Shown here piece after piece: positions 1 to 7,731 of a DNA stretch of 64,000 nt. Position 1 is the stretch's first letter. Each line of letters begins with the position of its first letter. The notes beneath the pieces are model-generated. The model ran no database searches. It saw only the letters and a list, made by a program, of their open reading frames with translations, and was not told the DNA's origin. This DNA comes from Hyalangium gracile (GTDB lineage: Bacteria; Myxococcota; Myxococcia; Myxococcales; Myxococcaceae), in assembly GCF_020103725.1 (NCBI RefSeq), contig NZ_JAHXBG010000001.1, positions 434,001-498,000 on the forward strand, in the 5' to 3' direction. The position numbers and the translations under genes are program-made.

Positions 1-650
1 TGCAGGACACGGGCTCGGGTATTCCGCGCGAGGCGCTCAGCCGCATCTTCGATCCGTTCTTCACCACCAAGCCGGTGGGCGTGGGCACGGGCCTGGGCCT
101 GTCCATCTGCCACAGCACCATCACCAGCATGGGCGGAGAAATCTCCGTCGAGAGCGAGCTGGGCAAGGGCACCACCTTCAAGGTGGTGCTGCCGTCGCTG
201 GAGCCGCGCACCCGCTCGCGGCCCACCAGCCAGCCGACGCCGGTGCACCTCACGCAGCGCCGCGGGCGCGTGCTGGTGGTGGACGACGAGCCCGGCGTGG
301 GCAAGGTGCTGCGGCGCATCCTCAAGGACCACGAGGTGGAGGTGGCCGCCGGTGGCCGTCAGGCCCTGGAGCGGCTGCAGCGCGAGCCGGACCACTTCGA
401 CGCGGTGCTGTGCGACGTGATGATGCCGGACCTGGGAGGCAAGGACCTCTACGAGGCGGTGCGGCGCACGCACTCCGGGCTGGAGCGGCGCTTCATCTTC
501 GTGTCGGGCGGTGCCTTCACCGCCAACGCTCGCGAGTTCCTCGAGGCCATCCCCAACCCGAAGCTGGAGAAGCCGTTCAACGAGCCTGCCCTGCGGCAGA
601 TCGTCCAGGAGCTGGTGAGCCGAGGCCCCTCCTCCACCGGCGGCAGGTGA
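1..650 (+). CDS. Hybrid histidine kinase, C-terminal part (HATPase + receiver), 5' truncated
   Basis: The window opens inside this gene; the reading frame runs from base 3. The first residues are the ATP-binding end of a histidine kinase: the G1 box DTGSGIP, the F box IFDPFFTTK and the G2 box GTGLGLSI. A linker is followed by a full receiver domain that begins RVLVVDDEP, has its phosphoacceptor Asp in CDVMMPD (codon 414-416), and ends with the conserved Lys of LEKPF. The protein therefore passes phosphate from an unseen upstream HisKA domain to its own receiver, or receives it there from another kinase. Hybrid kinases with a C-terminal receiver and no output domain are common in myxobacteria. 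The sensor input cannot be judged because the N-terminus lies outside the window. Confidence 0.93.
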   Translation, partial: QDTGSGIPREALSRIFDPFFTTKPVGVGTGLGLSICHSTITSMGGEISVESELGKGTTFKVVLPSLEPRTRSRPTSQPTPVHLTQRRGRVLVVDDEPGVGKVLRRILKDHEVEVAAGGRQALERLQREPDHFDAVLCDVMMPDLGGKDLYEAVRRTHSGLERRFIFVSGGAFTANAREFLEAIPNPKLEKPFNEPALRQIVQELVSRGPSSTGGR

Positions 651-666
651 GGCGCTGAGGGCGGGG

Positions 667-748
667 GCCCTCCTCCCGATGACCGATGCGGCAAGGTGGG
701 AGGAACCCGTGCCCTCCTCCCGCTGTCCGATGCGGCGGGGAGGGAAAC
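667..748. repeat. Imperfect tandem repeat, two copies of about 40 bp
   Basis: Two near-copies lie between the kinase stop and the VWA gene: 667-706 and 711-748. Both start GCCCTCCTCCCG and share CCGATGCGGC in the middle and GGGAGG near the end. Within each copy the CCTCCC and GGGAGG arms could pair, so each unit may form a hairpin. A double terminator for the kinase gene is one reading; a short duplicated intergenic repeat is another. Confidence 0.55.
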
Positions 749-791
749 TCCCTAACCTGCGCCCCATCTCCGCCATCCGAGGTGTGTCCTC

Positions 792-2201
792 ATGAACCGC
801 ACCACCCTGCTGCTCACCGCCGCTGGACTGCTCGCGCTCGTCGCGCTGGCGCTGGGGCTGCCCAAGCCCCCTCCCACCACCGACACGACGCACACGATGG
901 CGCAGCCGGGCGAGCAGGAGCCCACGCTGACGCTGCCGCTGGTCACCTCGGGCGATGGAGCGCTTACGCTGGAGGGCAAGCTCTCCGGAGGCTACGTGCA
1001 GTCCGGGCCCAGCGAGGCCTTCGCGGTGCTGGAGGTGAAGGCGCACGCTCCGAAGGAGCAGCACCGGGTGCCGGTGAACATGGCGCTGGTGATTGATCGC
1101 TCCGGCTCCATGCGCGGGCAGAAGCTGGATGACGCCAAGCGCGCCGCGCGTGAGTTCGTCCAGCGGCTGACGGAGGTGGATCGGCTGGCGCTGGTGCACT
1201 ACGGCACGAGCGTCACCAGCTTCCCGAGCACGCTGGTGACGCAGGAGGCCCGGGAGCGGATGCTGGCCTTCGTGGACGCCATCGAGGATGACGGCTCCAC
1301 CAACATCAGCGGCGGCCTGGAGGCGGCGGTCCAGGAGCTGCGCCCGTACGTGAGCCAGTTCCGAGTGAGCCGCGCCATCCTCATGAGCGACGGGCAGCCC
1401 ACCGCCGGCCTGGTGCGCGAGGAGGAGCTGACGGCGCTGGCGCGCCAGCTGCGCGCCGAGGGCGTGGCCGTGAGCGCCCTGGGCGTGGGTGGGGACTTCA
1501 ACGAGAACCTGATGCAGGGCATCGCGGACCAGGGCGGTGGCTTCTCGGGCTTCCTCAACTCCCACCAGCTGGCCGAGGTGTTCAGCCGGGAGCTGGAGCA
1601 GGCCACCAGCACGGTGGCTCGCGCGGTGGAGCTGCGCCTGGAGCTGCCCTCGCAGGTGGTGAGCGCGGAGGTGATGGGCACCCAGGCCATCCGCGAGGGC
1701 CGCACGGTGCGCGTGCCGCTGTACGACATGGCGGGTGGCCAGTCCGCGCGCATGGTGGTGAAGCTGATGCTCGACACCCCGGCGTCCGAGCAGCCGCTCG
1801 AGCTGCTGTCCGCCCGGCTGACCTATATGGATGTGGAGAAGGACCGGCCGGCCGAGGCGCGGGTGGCGCTGAGCGCGCGCTCCACCGGGGATGCCCTGGT
1901 GGTGCGCAACAACCTGGACAAGGACGTGCGGGTGCACGCGGTGCGGGCGCTGGGCACGCAGCACCTGCGCGCGGCGGCCGAGGAGATGAAGAAGGGCAAC
2001 AAGCAGTCGGCGCTGGGGCTGCTGGACAACGCTCGCACGATGTTTGGCAGTTCGGCCTCGGCGCTCTCGGGGGAGCTTGCGGATGTGGACCAGACCCGTG
2101 CAGCCTATGAGCGTGCCCAGGACGAGGAGAGCCAGCGCAACGAGGCGCGGCAGCTCCAGAAGAAGGCGATGAAGAGCTTCGGGTACAACAACTCGTACTG
2201 A
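792..2201 (+). CDS. VWA-domain protein with N-terminal membrane anchor or signal
   Basis: 469 residues. The N-terminus (residues 4-23) is one hydrophobic stretch without a clear lipobox, so the protein is either anchored or secreted. A von Willebrand A domain starts near residue 95 with a complete MIDAS: D102-x-S104-x-S106 in DRSGSM, T170 in DDGSTN and D200 in MSDG. It should bind a divalent metal and a protein partner. The C-terminal third holds a beta-rich region and then charged helices (about 385-460). The overall layout resembles bacterial VWA proteins of the YfbK / inter-alpha-trypsin-inhibitor type. The next gene begins 8 bp downstream on the same strand, so the two are probably co-transcribed. 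Partner and process are unknown. Confidence 0.85.
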   Translation: MNRTTLLLTAAGLLALVALALGLPKPPPTTDTTHTMAQPGEQEPTLTLPLVTSGDGALTLEGKLSGGYVQSGPSEAFAVLEVKAHAPKEQHRVPVNMALVIDRSGSMRGQKLDDAKRAAREFVQRLTEVDRLALVHYGTSVTSFPSTLVTQEARERMLAFVDAIEDDGSTNISGGLEAAVQELRPYVSQFRVSRAILMSDGQPTAGLVREEELTALARQLRAEGVAVSALGVGGDFNENLMQGIADQGGGFSGFLNSHQLAEVFSRELEQATSTVARAVELRLELPSQVVSAEVMGTQAIREGRTVRVPLYDMAGGQSARMVVKLMLDTPASEQPLELLSARLTYMDVEKDRPAEARVALSARSTGDALVVRNNLDKDVRVHAVRALGTQHLRAAAEEMKKGNKQSALGLLDNARTMFGSSASALSGELADVDQTRAAYERAQDEESQRNEARQLQKKAMKSFGYNNSY

Positions 2202-2209
2202 CGTAGGAC

Positions 2210-3319
2210 GTGAACGCCATGGCCTTCTCCCTGCAACTGCTCCACCGAGAGGACTTCGAGGGGCGCACGCTGCGTGCGCTGGCGGGAGGAGGGGCCGTGG
2301 GCGTGCTGGCGGCCCTGGCCCGGCGCTTCCACATCGACGTGGACCCCGGCTTCGCGGTGGTGGCGGCGGCGCTGGCCGGGGCCATGCCGGTGGCGGGGTA
2401 CACGGTGGCGCTGCGGCTGGCGCTGGCGGTGCTGCCCGCGCTGCCCTACTTCTACGAGGCCGTGACGCCGGTGCCCCAGGCGTTCTCGGCCGCCATCGCG
2501 GCGGCGCTGGTGGCGTGGGTGGGCCAGGGTGGCGAGCGGTTCGGCAAGCCCTCGGAGATCGCCGCCGGAGCGGTGGCGGCTGGAGGGCTGGTGCCGCTGG
2601 GCATGTACGTGCAGCAGGTGCTGGATGCCCGGTTCTTCCCCCAGGGCGGGCTGCTGGGGGCGCTGGTGGGCTTCACCGCCGTGGCGCTCTTCTGGAGCGT
2701 GGGCACGCTGGCCTCTCACGTGGCGCTGCACATGGATCCGGTGGAGTCTCGCGGCGGGACGCTGGCGGACACGCTGACTGGGGAGGCGAAGGACCTGGTG
2801 GGGCGCACGCTGACGCTGTACCGGCAGTGCCGCGCGGTGGCGATGAAGATGGCGGCGGGCCCCGGGCGCTCGGAGCTGGTGGAGGTGCTGCGGAAGATGG
2901 CTCGCGAGGCCTTCAACCTGGCTGAGTCCCACGGGGGCCTGGAGGCGCAGCTGCAGTCCGTGGCGCAGGGGGATGTGGACGCGCAGGTGAAGGATCTGCG
3001 GGCGCGCGCGGCGGCCACCGAGGATGCGGTGGCGCGGCGGCAGCTGGAGCTGGCGGCCTCGTCGCTGGGCGAGGAGCTGAACCGGCTGGACACGCTGTCG
3101 CGCAAGCGGGAGCGGCTGCTGGCTCAACTTCATGCGCAGGTGGCGCTCCTGGAGCGCGCGCGCGTGTCGCTGGTGGGCGCGGCGGGCACGGAGGCCAGCG
3201 CGAAGGGTGCGCAGGCGGCCCAGCTGGCCAAGAGGCTTGCGGCACTGGGGGAGGAGACTCCTCCCTCGCCCGAGACGGAGCAGGCGGCTCCGCAGGCGGC
3301 CTCGCGCGTCTCGAGCTGA
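2210..3319 (+). CDS. Integral membrane protein with C-terminal coiled coil
   Basis: About 369 residues. I do not recognise the family. The first half (about residues 22-190) has several hydrophobic Ala/Gly/Val-rich segments with short loops. The second half (about 210-350) is charged and helical with heptad-like Leu spacing and many Arg, Glu and Gln residues, a likely cytoplasmic coiled coil. The start is taken as GTG at 2210; an in-frame ATG at 2219 is equally possible, and neither has a strong ribosome site. The gene follows the VWA gene by 8 bp, which suggests that they work together at the membrane. It ends 15 bp before the end of the convergent immunity gene. Confidence 0.75.
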   Translation: MNAMAFSLQLLHREDFEGRTLRALAGGGAVGVLAALARRFHIDVDPGFAVVAAALAGAMPVAGYTVALRLALAVLPALPYFYEAVTPVPQAFSAAIAAALVAWVGQGGERFGKPSEIAAGAVAAGGLVPLGMYVQQVLDARFFPQGGLLGALVGFTAVALFWSVGTLASHVALHMDPVESRGGTLADTLTGEAKDLVGRTLTLYRQCRAVAMKMAAGPGRSELVEVLRKMAREAFNLAESHGGLEAQLQSVAQGDVDAQVKDLRARAAATEDAVARRQLELAASSLGEELNRLDTLSRKRERLLAQLHAQVALLERARVSLVGAAGTEASAKGAQAAQLAKRLAALGEETPPSPETEQAAPQAASRVSS

Positions 3320-3334
3320 GCCGCGCCTGGTGGG

Positions 3335-3898
3335 CTAGACTTCCTCGAACTTCGTGCCGGTGGCGCCCATGCGGTCCAGGGCGTCCTTGATGGTCTCCGA
3401 GACGATGAGGGTAACTTCCCACCCTTGCGGCCGGAAAACCTGAGCGTTGCCCACGCTCGCCTTGTCGATACGCAGGCCTCGGATATCCCGGTACTGGCCC
3501 ACCTTCTCGGGCAACCCATCCTCCTGCGTCCAGAGACGGATGCGAGAGGCCTTCTCATCGATGCAGCGAATCAGACGCGTCACCACGAGGACGAGGTACT
3601 GATCCGGGTAGCCATCGATCTCCGCGGGGAGGAGCTGCACGTCGTTGGCAGCCCGCTCCGCCAGCATGGACGCCACCCGGACGTGGACGACCGGAATCAT
3701 GATTCCCGCCTCCGAGAAGTCCAGGGGTCTACCCGCGCTCTCGATGGGGATCCTCAAGCGCCCCGTGATGTCCACCCGTGTGCCTCGCTTGAAGTCCCAG
3801 TCGTGCACCTCGTGGCCGTGACTGTCGATGGGCGTATTCAAGTGCCAGCGACGAGGGACGTAGACATCGTCGTAGAGCTTGAAGAACCGCTCGGGCAT
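3335..3898 (-). CDS. Imm11-type immunity protein for the upstream AHH toxin
   Basis: 187 residues, no signal peptide, cytoplasmic. The sequence pattern (aromatic-rich N-terminus with FKLYDDVYVPRRW, a beta-rich middle, then YLVLVVTRLIRCIDEKAS) matches the Imm11 family (PF07791, named after the M. xanthus protein MXAN_0049), known in myxobacteria as immunity proteins for polymorphic toxins. It starts 10 bp after the stop of the toxin gene at 3909-5255 with AGAGGGG upstream of the ATG. This is the usual toxin-then-immunity order. The inferred job is to bind and block the AHH nuclease tip of its own toxin. The family match is from memory of the motif pattern; a profile search would settle it. Confidence 0.75.
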   Translation of the reverse strand: MPERFFKLYDDVYVPRRWHLNTPIDSHGHEVHDWDFKRGTRVDITGRLRIPIESAGRPLDFSEAGIMIPVVHVRVASMLAERAANDVQLLPAEIDGYPDQYLVLVVTRLIRCIDEKASRIRLWTQEDGLPEKVGQYRDIRGLRIDKASVGNAQVFRPQGWEVTLIVSETIKDALDRMGATGTKFEEV

Positions 3899-3908
3899 AC
3901 GGGCCCCT

Positions 3909-5255
3909 CTATCGTGGTTTGCCCTGGGTGACGAGGTGGTTCAGCTCCGTGCCTGGCGTGGCTATCTCCGTGGCGAGATCAGCGAGCTCTCTCGTCAGCA
4001 CCGCCTTGCACTCCGCTGCAGTCCTGCAGTCTCCCATCGCCTTGCTCAAGCGTTCGTAGATGGCTCGATGGTACTGCTCGGGGTGCGGTCCCTTGTGCCC
4101 CTCGATGGGAACGATGTTCTCGGGATCCTTCAACCGCATTCCTGCCTTGGCGTAGAGCTTCCTGAGCCGCGGTGTCCATGGTCCCCCTCGCAGCGCGGAC
4201 TTCTCGTTCGCGATGGTGCCGATGTGATGCTTCTCGATGCGATGTCCGCGCCCGTCCCGCGCCGCCATCGCCACCGCGCCCCGAGGCACCACCACGAGGA
4301 AGCCCTCAGCCGTGACAGCGGCTTCCTCCACCGCGCCCACCTCGGACAGCATGAGGCCTTCCTGGGTTGCGGCCCGCATCGACACCTGGGCCGAACCGGG
4401 CAATGTCGCCACTTCCGCCGCGAAACCCTGCGCCGAGTGCGTGAGCACCGCCATCGCGATCATCGCGAATGCCCTGGCCGCTTCACGGGAGAACAGCTTG
4501 CCAAACCTCTCGCCCGCCTCACGGAGCTGCTCGAAGGTGGTGGCGACCTTCACCTCCTCCATCAACTGGAACCAGCCCGTGATGAGGTTGTAGAGCGTGG
4601 AGGCGCCTATCCAAAGAACCAGCGCGACGGTCGCCCAAGCAGCCAGGAGCTTCGTCACCGGCTCGGGCAGCGCGAGCAAGAACAGCAGCGTGCCCACCGT
4701 CCACAGCGCGGCTTGCACCACGGCCTGCATGCTCACCATCTCCCCCAGCGCCGTCTCGAACTCGCTCAGCACGGGGCTTCTGCTCAGGGCCAGCGCCCAC
4801 ATGTAGCGGCCTTGCTGATCCAGGTACTTCCCGGCAACCAGTGCGCCCCCCAGACAGTCACCCGCGACGCCGTGTGCACTCCGGCACCAGAGCTTGTAGC
4901 GGCTCGCCAGCGCCTCCTCCGCCTCGGACAGTCCTCCTGCCAGGGGAGTGCCCGACTCCAGCGAGACGAGCCTCCGCTCCCGAAGCAGGTACAGGTAGTC
5001 GCCATAGAGCGCGTCGAGCTGGAACAATCGCTCCACCGTCTCGCGAGGTGAGCCAGAGAGGCGCACCTTCCGCGCCGCTCTCCGGATGGCTTCGGTGGCG
5101 TCCTCCTGTGTCACCTTCACGGGTTCCGCCGAAGCAGCCCGGGGGATGAAGAGGATGGTTTCCCCAGCCGCGCCAGTGTCCATCCTGACCACTTGCGGCG
5201 TACCACTGCACCCGACCATCAACGCCATCAACAGCGCGGCCGTTCTTGGAAGCAT
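3909..5255 (-). CDS. SitA-like polymorphic lipoprotein toxin with C-terminal AHH nuclease domain
   Basis: 448 residues. The N-terminus is a type II signal peptide with the lipidated Cys at 16 (LMVGC). A middle body carries a WC-x8-GDCLG motif (Cys124, Cys134), a hydrophobic hairpin around LPEPVTK (about 180-226), then GWFQLMEE and the ATTFEQLREAGER block (about 228-250). The C-terminal 115 residues are an AHH-type HNH/Endo VII nuclease: KHHIG (His343-His344), GGPWTPR, then GHKGPHPEQYH (His387, His391, His396). The middle body is shared with the second toxin at 41906-43387, while the tips differ, which defines a polymorphic toxin. Myxobacterial SitA toxins are lipoproteins moved between cells by outer-membrane exchange (TraA/TraB), so the same route is inferred here. 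The predicted action is cleavage of nucleic acid in non-immune siblings. Confidence 0.85.
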   Translation of the reverse strand: MLPRTAALLMALMVGCSGTPQVVRMDTGAAGETILFIPRAASAEPVKVTQEDATEAIRRAARKVRLSGSPRETVERLFQLDALYGDYLYLLRERRLVSLESGTPLAGGLSEAEEALASRYKLWCRSAHGVAGDCLGGALVAGKYLDQQGRYMWALALSRSPVLSEFETALGEMVSMQAVVQAALWTVGTLLFLLALPEPVTKLLAAWATVALVLWIGASTLYNLITGWFQLMEEVKVATTFEQLREAGERFGKLFSREAARAFAMIAMAVLTHSAQGFAAEVATLPGSAQVSMRAATQEGLMLSEVGAVEEAAVTAEGFLVVVPRGAVAMAARDGRGHRIEKHHIGTIANEKSALRGGPWTPRLRKLYAKAGMRLKDPENIVPIEGHKGPHPEQYHRAIYERLSKAMGDCRTAAECKAVLTRELADLATEIATPGTELNHLVTQGKPR

Positions 5256-5267
5256 CGTGTTGCTTCC

Positions 5268-6569
5268 TCAGTCCACCGAAGCCTGGTCCACGAAGAAGAC
5301 CACCCGGCCCCCCGTGGCGGGGTTGGTGATGCCGTTGACGCCCTCGGTGACTGTCCAGAGGTTGGTGCCGGAGGCCGTGGCATGCATGCCCTCGGGCATC
5401 AGCGCCCACTTTGCGTCCGTGGCTCGGTACGCCGTGCGCGAGCTGGTGGTGGACACCTTGTAGAGCGCCCCGCTGGAGCGCGTCGAGCTCAGCCAGTAGG
5501 AGGTGGTCGACGTCGTCGTCATGATCGGCGCCACGCCCTGCACGTTCGGCTCGTTCATGACGTAGGCCTTCTCCGGCTTCACCACGCCTCCTACCGCCTT
5601 GAGGCGGCTCGTCGTGGAATCCAGGGGCCAGCGGTAGAGCCGTCCTCCCAGCCCCGGCGTGGTGCCGTCGTAGGGACAGGGCGTGCTCCCGTTGTTGCAG
5701 TACTCGCCCGAGAGGATGACGTCCACAGAGCCCCTCGTGTCCTTGCCCAGGAAGGAGAACGTGGGCCGGCACGGACTGGTGATGCTCAAGGGCACCACGT
5801 AGGCGCTCACCTGCGGCAGCACGTACTTGTAGCCGTACGCGCACCACACCGTTCCGGACGCCGTCGCCGTCTTCCCGATCGTCGCCTCGCACGCAGCGCT
5901 CGTGTCCACCTCGCGGATCTGCGTGAGGTCGAACACGCGGATGCCGTCACCCGTGTCCGCCATGAAGAGGTAGTCGCCGAACCACGTCAGCCCGCCGCCG
6001 TGCTCGGGGACCGTGGTGAAGTTGCCCGACGCCGTGGGGCGCACCAGGAGCAGGTGGCGGTAGTTGACCGCCGTGCCGGACATGTCCGTGACGTCCGCCA
6101 CCGAGACGCGCACACCCTTGTCCGGACTGAGCCCGTAGTGCCACGAGACCATGACGACGTTCTTGCCGCCGGAGACCCCCGCCGTCATTCCCTGGGGAAT
6201 CCACTCCGTGGTGGCCATGTCGCCGTCATTCCAGCGAAACCCGCCCTTGTAGCCGGTGGCCGGGGGGTGGTTGAGGCTCGTGAGCACCGGTCCCGCTCGG
6301 TTCAGGTCGAGCAGCACGTCCGAGAGGCTCCGCGCGTTGGGCACTGCCGTCAGATAGGAGGCGTAGGTGCTCCAGGTGTTCTGGTCCACGAGCTGGAGAC
6401 AGCTCGCGTCATGGACGCTCAGCGGCGCGCCCTCCGTCAGCGCCTGGGCTTCTCGGGAGACGTGCTCTTCCTCATGCTCGCTGGCCCCATCCGTTGGCCC
6501 ACAGCTCGCCAGACAGACAAGGCCCGCCACGGCGAATCGCCGCAGCTCACTCTGGAAGACTCCAGACAT
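5268..6569 (-). CDS. Lipoprotein of unknown function, first gene of the toxin operon
   Basis: 433 residues with a lipoprotein signal peptide ending LASC (Cys23). The mature part is rich in Gly, Thr, Tyr and Trp and reads like a beta-propeller or similar all-beta fold, with repeated short strands such as GLTWFGDYLFMADTGDG and NLWTVTEGVNG. Related secreted proteins occur in actinobacteria, but I cannot name a function. It ends 12 bp before the toxin start and is on the same strand, so lipoprotein, toxin and immunity gene look like one operon. In M. xanthus sitBAI loci a lipoprotein gene (sitB) precedes sitA and aids transfer; this gene sits in that position, but I have no sequence proof that it is a SitB. 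Confidence 0.8.
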   Translation of the reverse strand: MSGVFQSELRRFAVAGLVCLASCGPTDGASEHEEEHVSREAQALTEGAPLSVHDASCLQLVDQNTWSTYASYLTAVPNARSLSDVLLDLNRAGPVLTSLNHPPATGYKGGFRWNDGDMATTEWIPQGMTAGVSGGKNVVMVSWHYGLSPDKGVRVSVADVTDMSGTAVNYRHLLLVRPTASGNFTTVPEHGGGLTWFGDYLFMADTGDGIRVFDLTQIREVDTSAACEATIGKTATASGTVWCAYGYKYVLPQVSAYVVPLSITSPCRPTFSFLGKDTRGSVDVILSGEYCNNGSTPCPYDGTTPGLGGRLYRWPLDSTTSRLKAVGGVVKPEKAYVMNEPNVQGVAPIMTTTSTTSYWLSSTRSSGALYKVSTTSSRTAYRATDAKWALMPEGMHATASGTNLWTVTEGVNGITNPATGGRVVFFVDQASVD

Positions 6570-6825
6570 GTTCTTCTCCCCTCGGGACGCACTCGGCGTC
6601 AGCGGCTCGTCGGACCGGCCGCTCGGAACATGCCAAGAATTCTCCGTATCGAGGAGTTCATTGTCACGTGGGTGGACTCACGGCCCGACCCGAGCCAGCT
6701 CCTCGCGGCACCTCCGGAGGCGCTACCCGCACCGCCCTGGAAGCACAGGTGCGGAACCCCGAGGAACCGCAGCCCTATACGAGGTGGCGCACGGTGTGCC
6801 ACGGCACCTCGCACTCGCGCCCGGC

Positions 6826-7116
6826 TCAGGACTTCGCGCGACGACGACGCCCGCCCTTGGCCGCCGCCCCTGCCTTGGGCGCGGGCCGGTTGTGCCACTG
6901 CGTCTCGATGCGCGCCTCGATCTCCTCGCGGATGCGACGCCCATCGGCCAGCGCTGTGTCGATCTCCTCGCGGACCCGAGCCGCCTGCTCCTGCGCCGCC
7001 GCCCGGTACGCCGCGGTGTCCCGCCGCACCTGGATGCGGCCCGTGCTCCGCTTCGCGCGCCCCGACTCGCGCTTTCCCGCCGTCTGCCCCTTGTCCGTCT
7101 TGGAAGTCTCCGCCAT
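6826..7116 (-). CDS. Small basic helical protein
   Basis: 96 residues, rich in Arg, Lys, Ala and Glu. The central part (about 30-75) is a single predicted helix with many charged residues; the tail is strongly basic (KGGRRRRAKS). There is no signal peptide. GGAGG stands 6 bases before the ATG, a good ribosome site that supports the gene being real. It is divergent from the BlaI gene, with the BlaI promoter in the shared intergenic region. The composition would suit a nucleic-acid-associated protein, but no family is recognised. Confidence 0.6.
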   Translation of the reverse strand: MAETSKTDKGQTAGKRESGRAKRSTGRIQVRRDTAAYRAAAQEQAARVREEIDTALADGRRIREEIEARIETQWHNRPAPKAGAAAKGGRRRRAKS

Positions 7117-7271
7117 CGACGCCTCCAGAGTCTGCTGCTCTCCGGAAGGTGGAGCACCCCTCCCTCCCCGGGAACCCCCGACTCCAGGGCCAGGCGCCTC
7201 GTGCCTGGTGGACAGCCAGGCTCACACGCCCGCCCCGCACACCGCTGGACTGCCGGCCCCTTCCCTTCATC

Positions 7272-7320
7272 TACGAAGACCTTCGTTGACATCTACGAAT
7301 GGCTTCGTATATTCATCTCC
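7272..7320 (+). promoter_or_regulatory. Promoter of the blaI-blaR1 unit with two BlaI-type operators
   Basis: A near-consensus sigma-70 promoter is visible: TTGACA at 7286-7291, a 16-base spacer, TATATT at 7308-7313. Two inverted repeats overlay it: TACGAA-N4-TTCGTT (7272-7287), covering the first bases of the -35 box, and TACGAA-N4-TTCGTA (7294-7309), filling the spacer and touching the -10 box. Their centres are 22 bp apart, about two helical turns, so two repressor dimers could bind one face of the DNA. BlaI/MecI repressors bind short dyads of this kind in their own promoters; self-repression by the BlaI protein encoded 24 bases downstream is inferred. Confidence 0.8.
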
Positions 7321-7344
7321 GTAACGCTGGACGTCGAGGGAGCC

Positions 7345-7731
7345 ATGAGCGAGTCGAAGCTGCCGAGACCCACTGACGCCGAGCTGGCCATCCTCCGCGT
7401 CCTGTGGGGGCGAGGCCCCAGCACGGTGCGTGAGGTGCACGAGGCCCTCCAGGATGGAAGCGGCTACACCACCGTCCTCAAGCTGATGCAGATCATGACC
7501 GAGAAGGGGCTCGTGGTGCGCGACGAGTCCCAGCGAGCGCACGTGTACAGCTCGCGGGTGACGCAGCAGAAGACGCAGCACCAGCTCGTGGTGGACCTGG
7601 TGGACCGCGCCTTCGGTGGCTCGCCAGCCCAGCTCGCCATGCAGGCGCTGTCCGCGAAGAAGACTTCTCCCGAGGAGCTCGCCGAGCTGCGCCGGCTCCT
7701 CGATTCCCTGGAGCAGGAGGTGGAGCCGTGA
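7345..7731 (+). CDS. blaI: BlaI/MecI-family transcriptional repressor
   Basis: 128 residues. The N-terminal winged helix has the family pattern PTDAELAILRVLW, then STVREVHEAL (recognition region) and GYTTVLKLMQIMTEKGLV. The C-terminal helices (about 85-125) form the dimerisation arm. BlaI repressors are cut, or released from DNA, when a partner M56 metalloprotease receives a signal. The ATG is preceded by GAGGGAG. Its last codons overlap the BlaR1 start (GTGA overlap at 7728-7731), so the two are translationally coupled. The operators in the promoter just upstream suggest autoregulation. No beta-lactamase lies nearby, so the stimulus and targets need not concern antibiotics. Confidence 0.93.
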   Translation: MSESKLPRPTDAELAILRVLWGRGPSTVREVHEALQDGSGYTTVLKLMQIMTEKGLVVRDESQRAHVYSSRVTQQKTQHQLVVDLVDRAFGGSPAQLAMQALSAKKTSPEELAELRRLLDSLEQEVEP

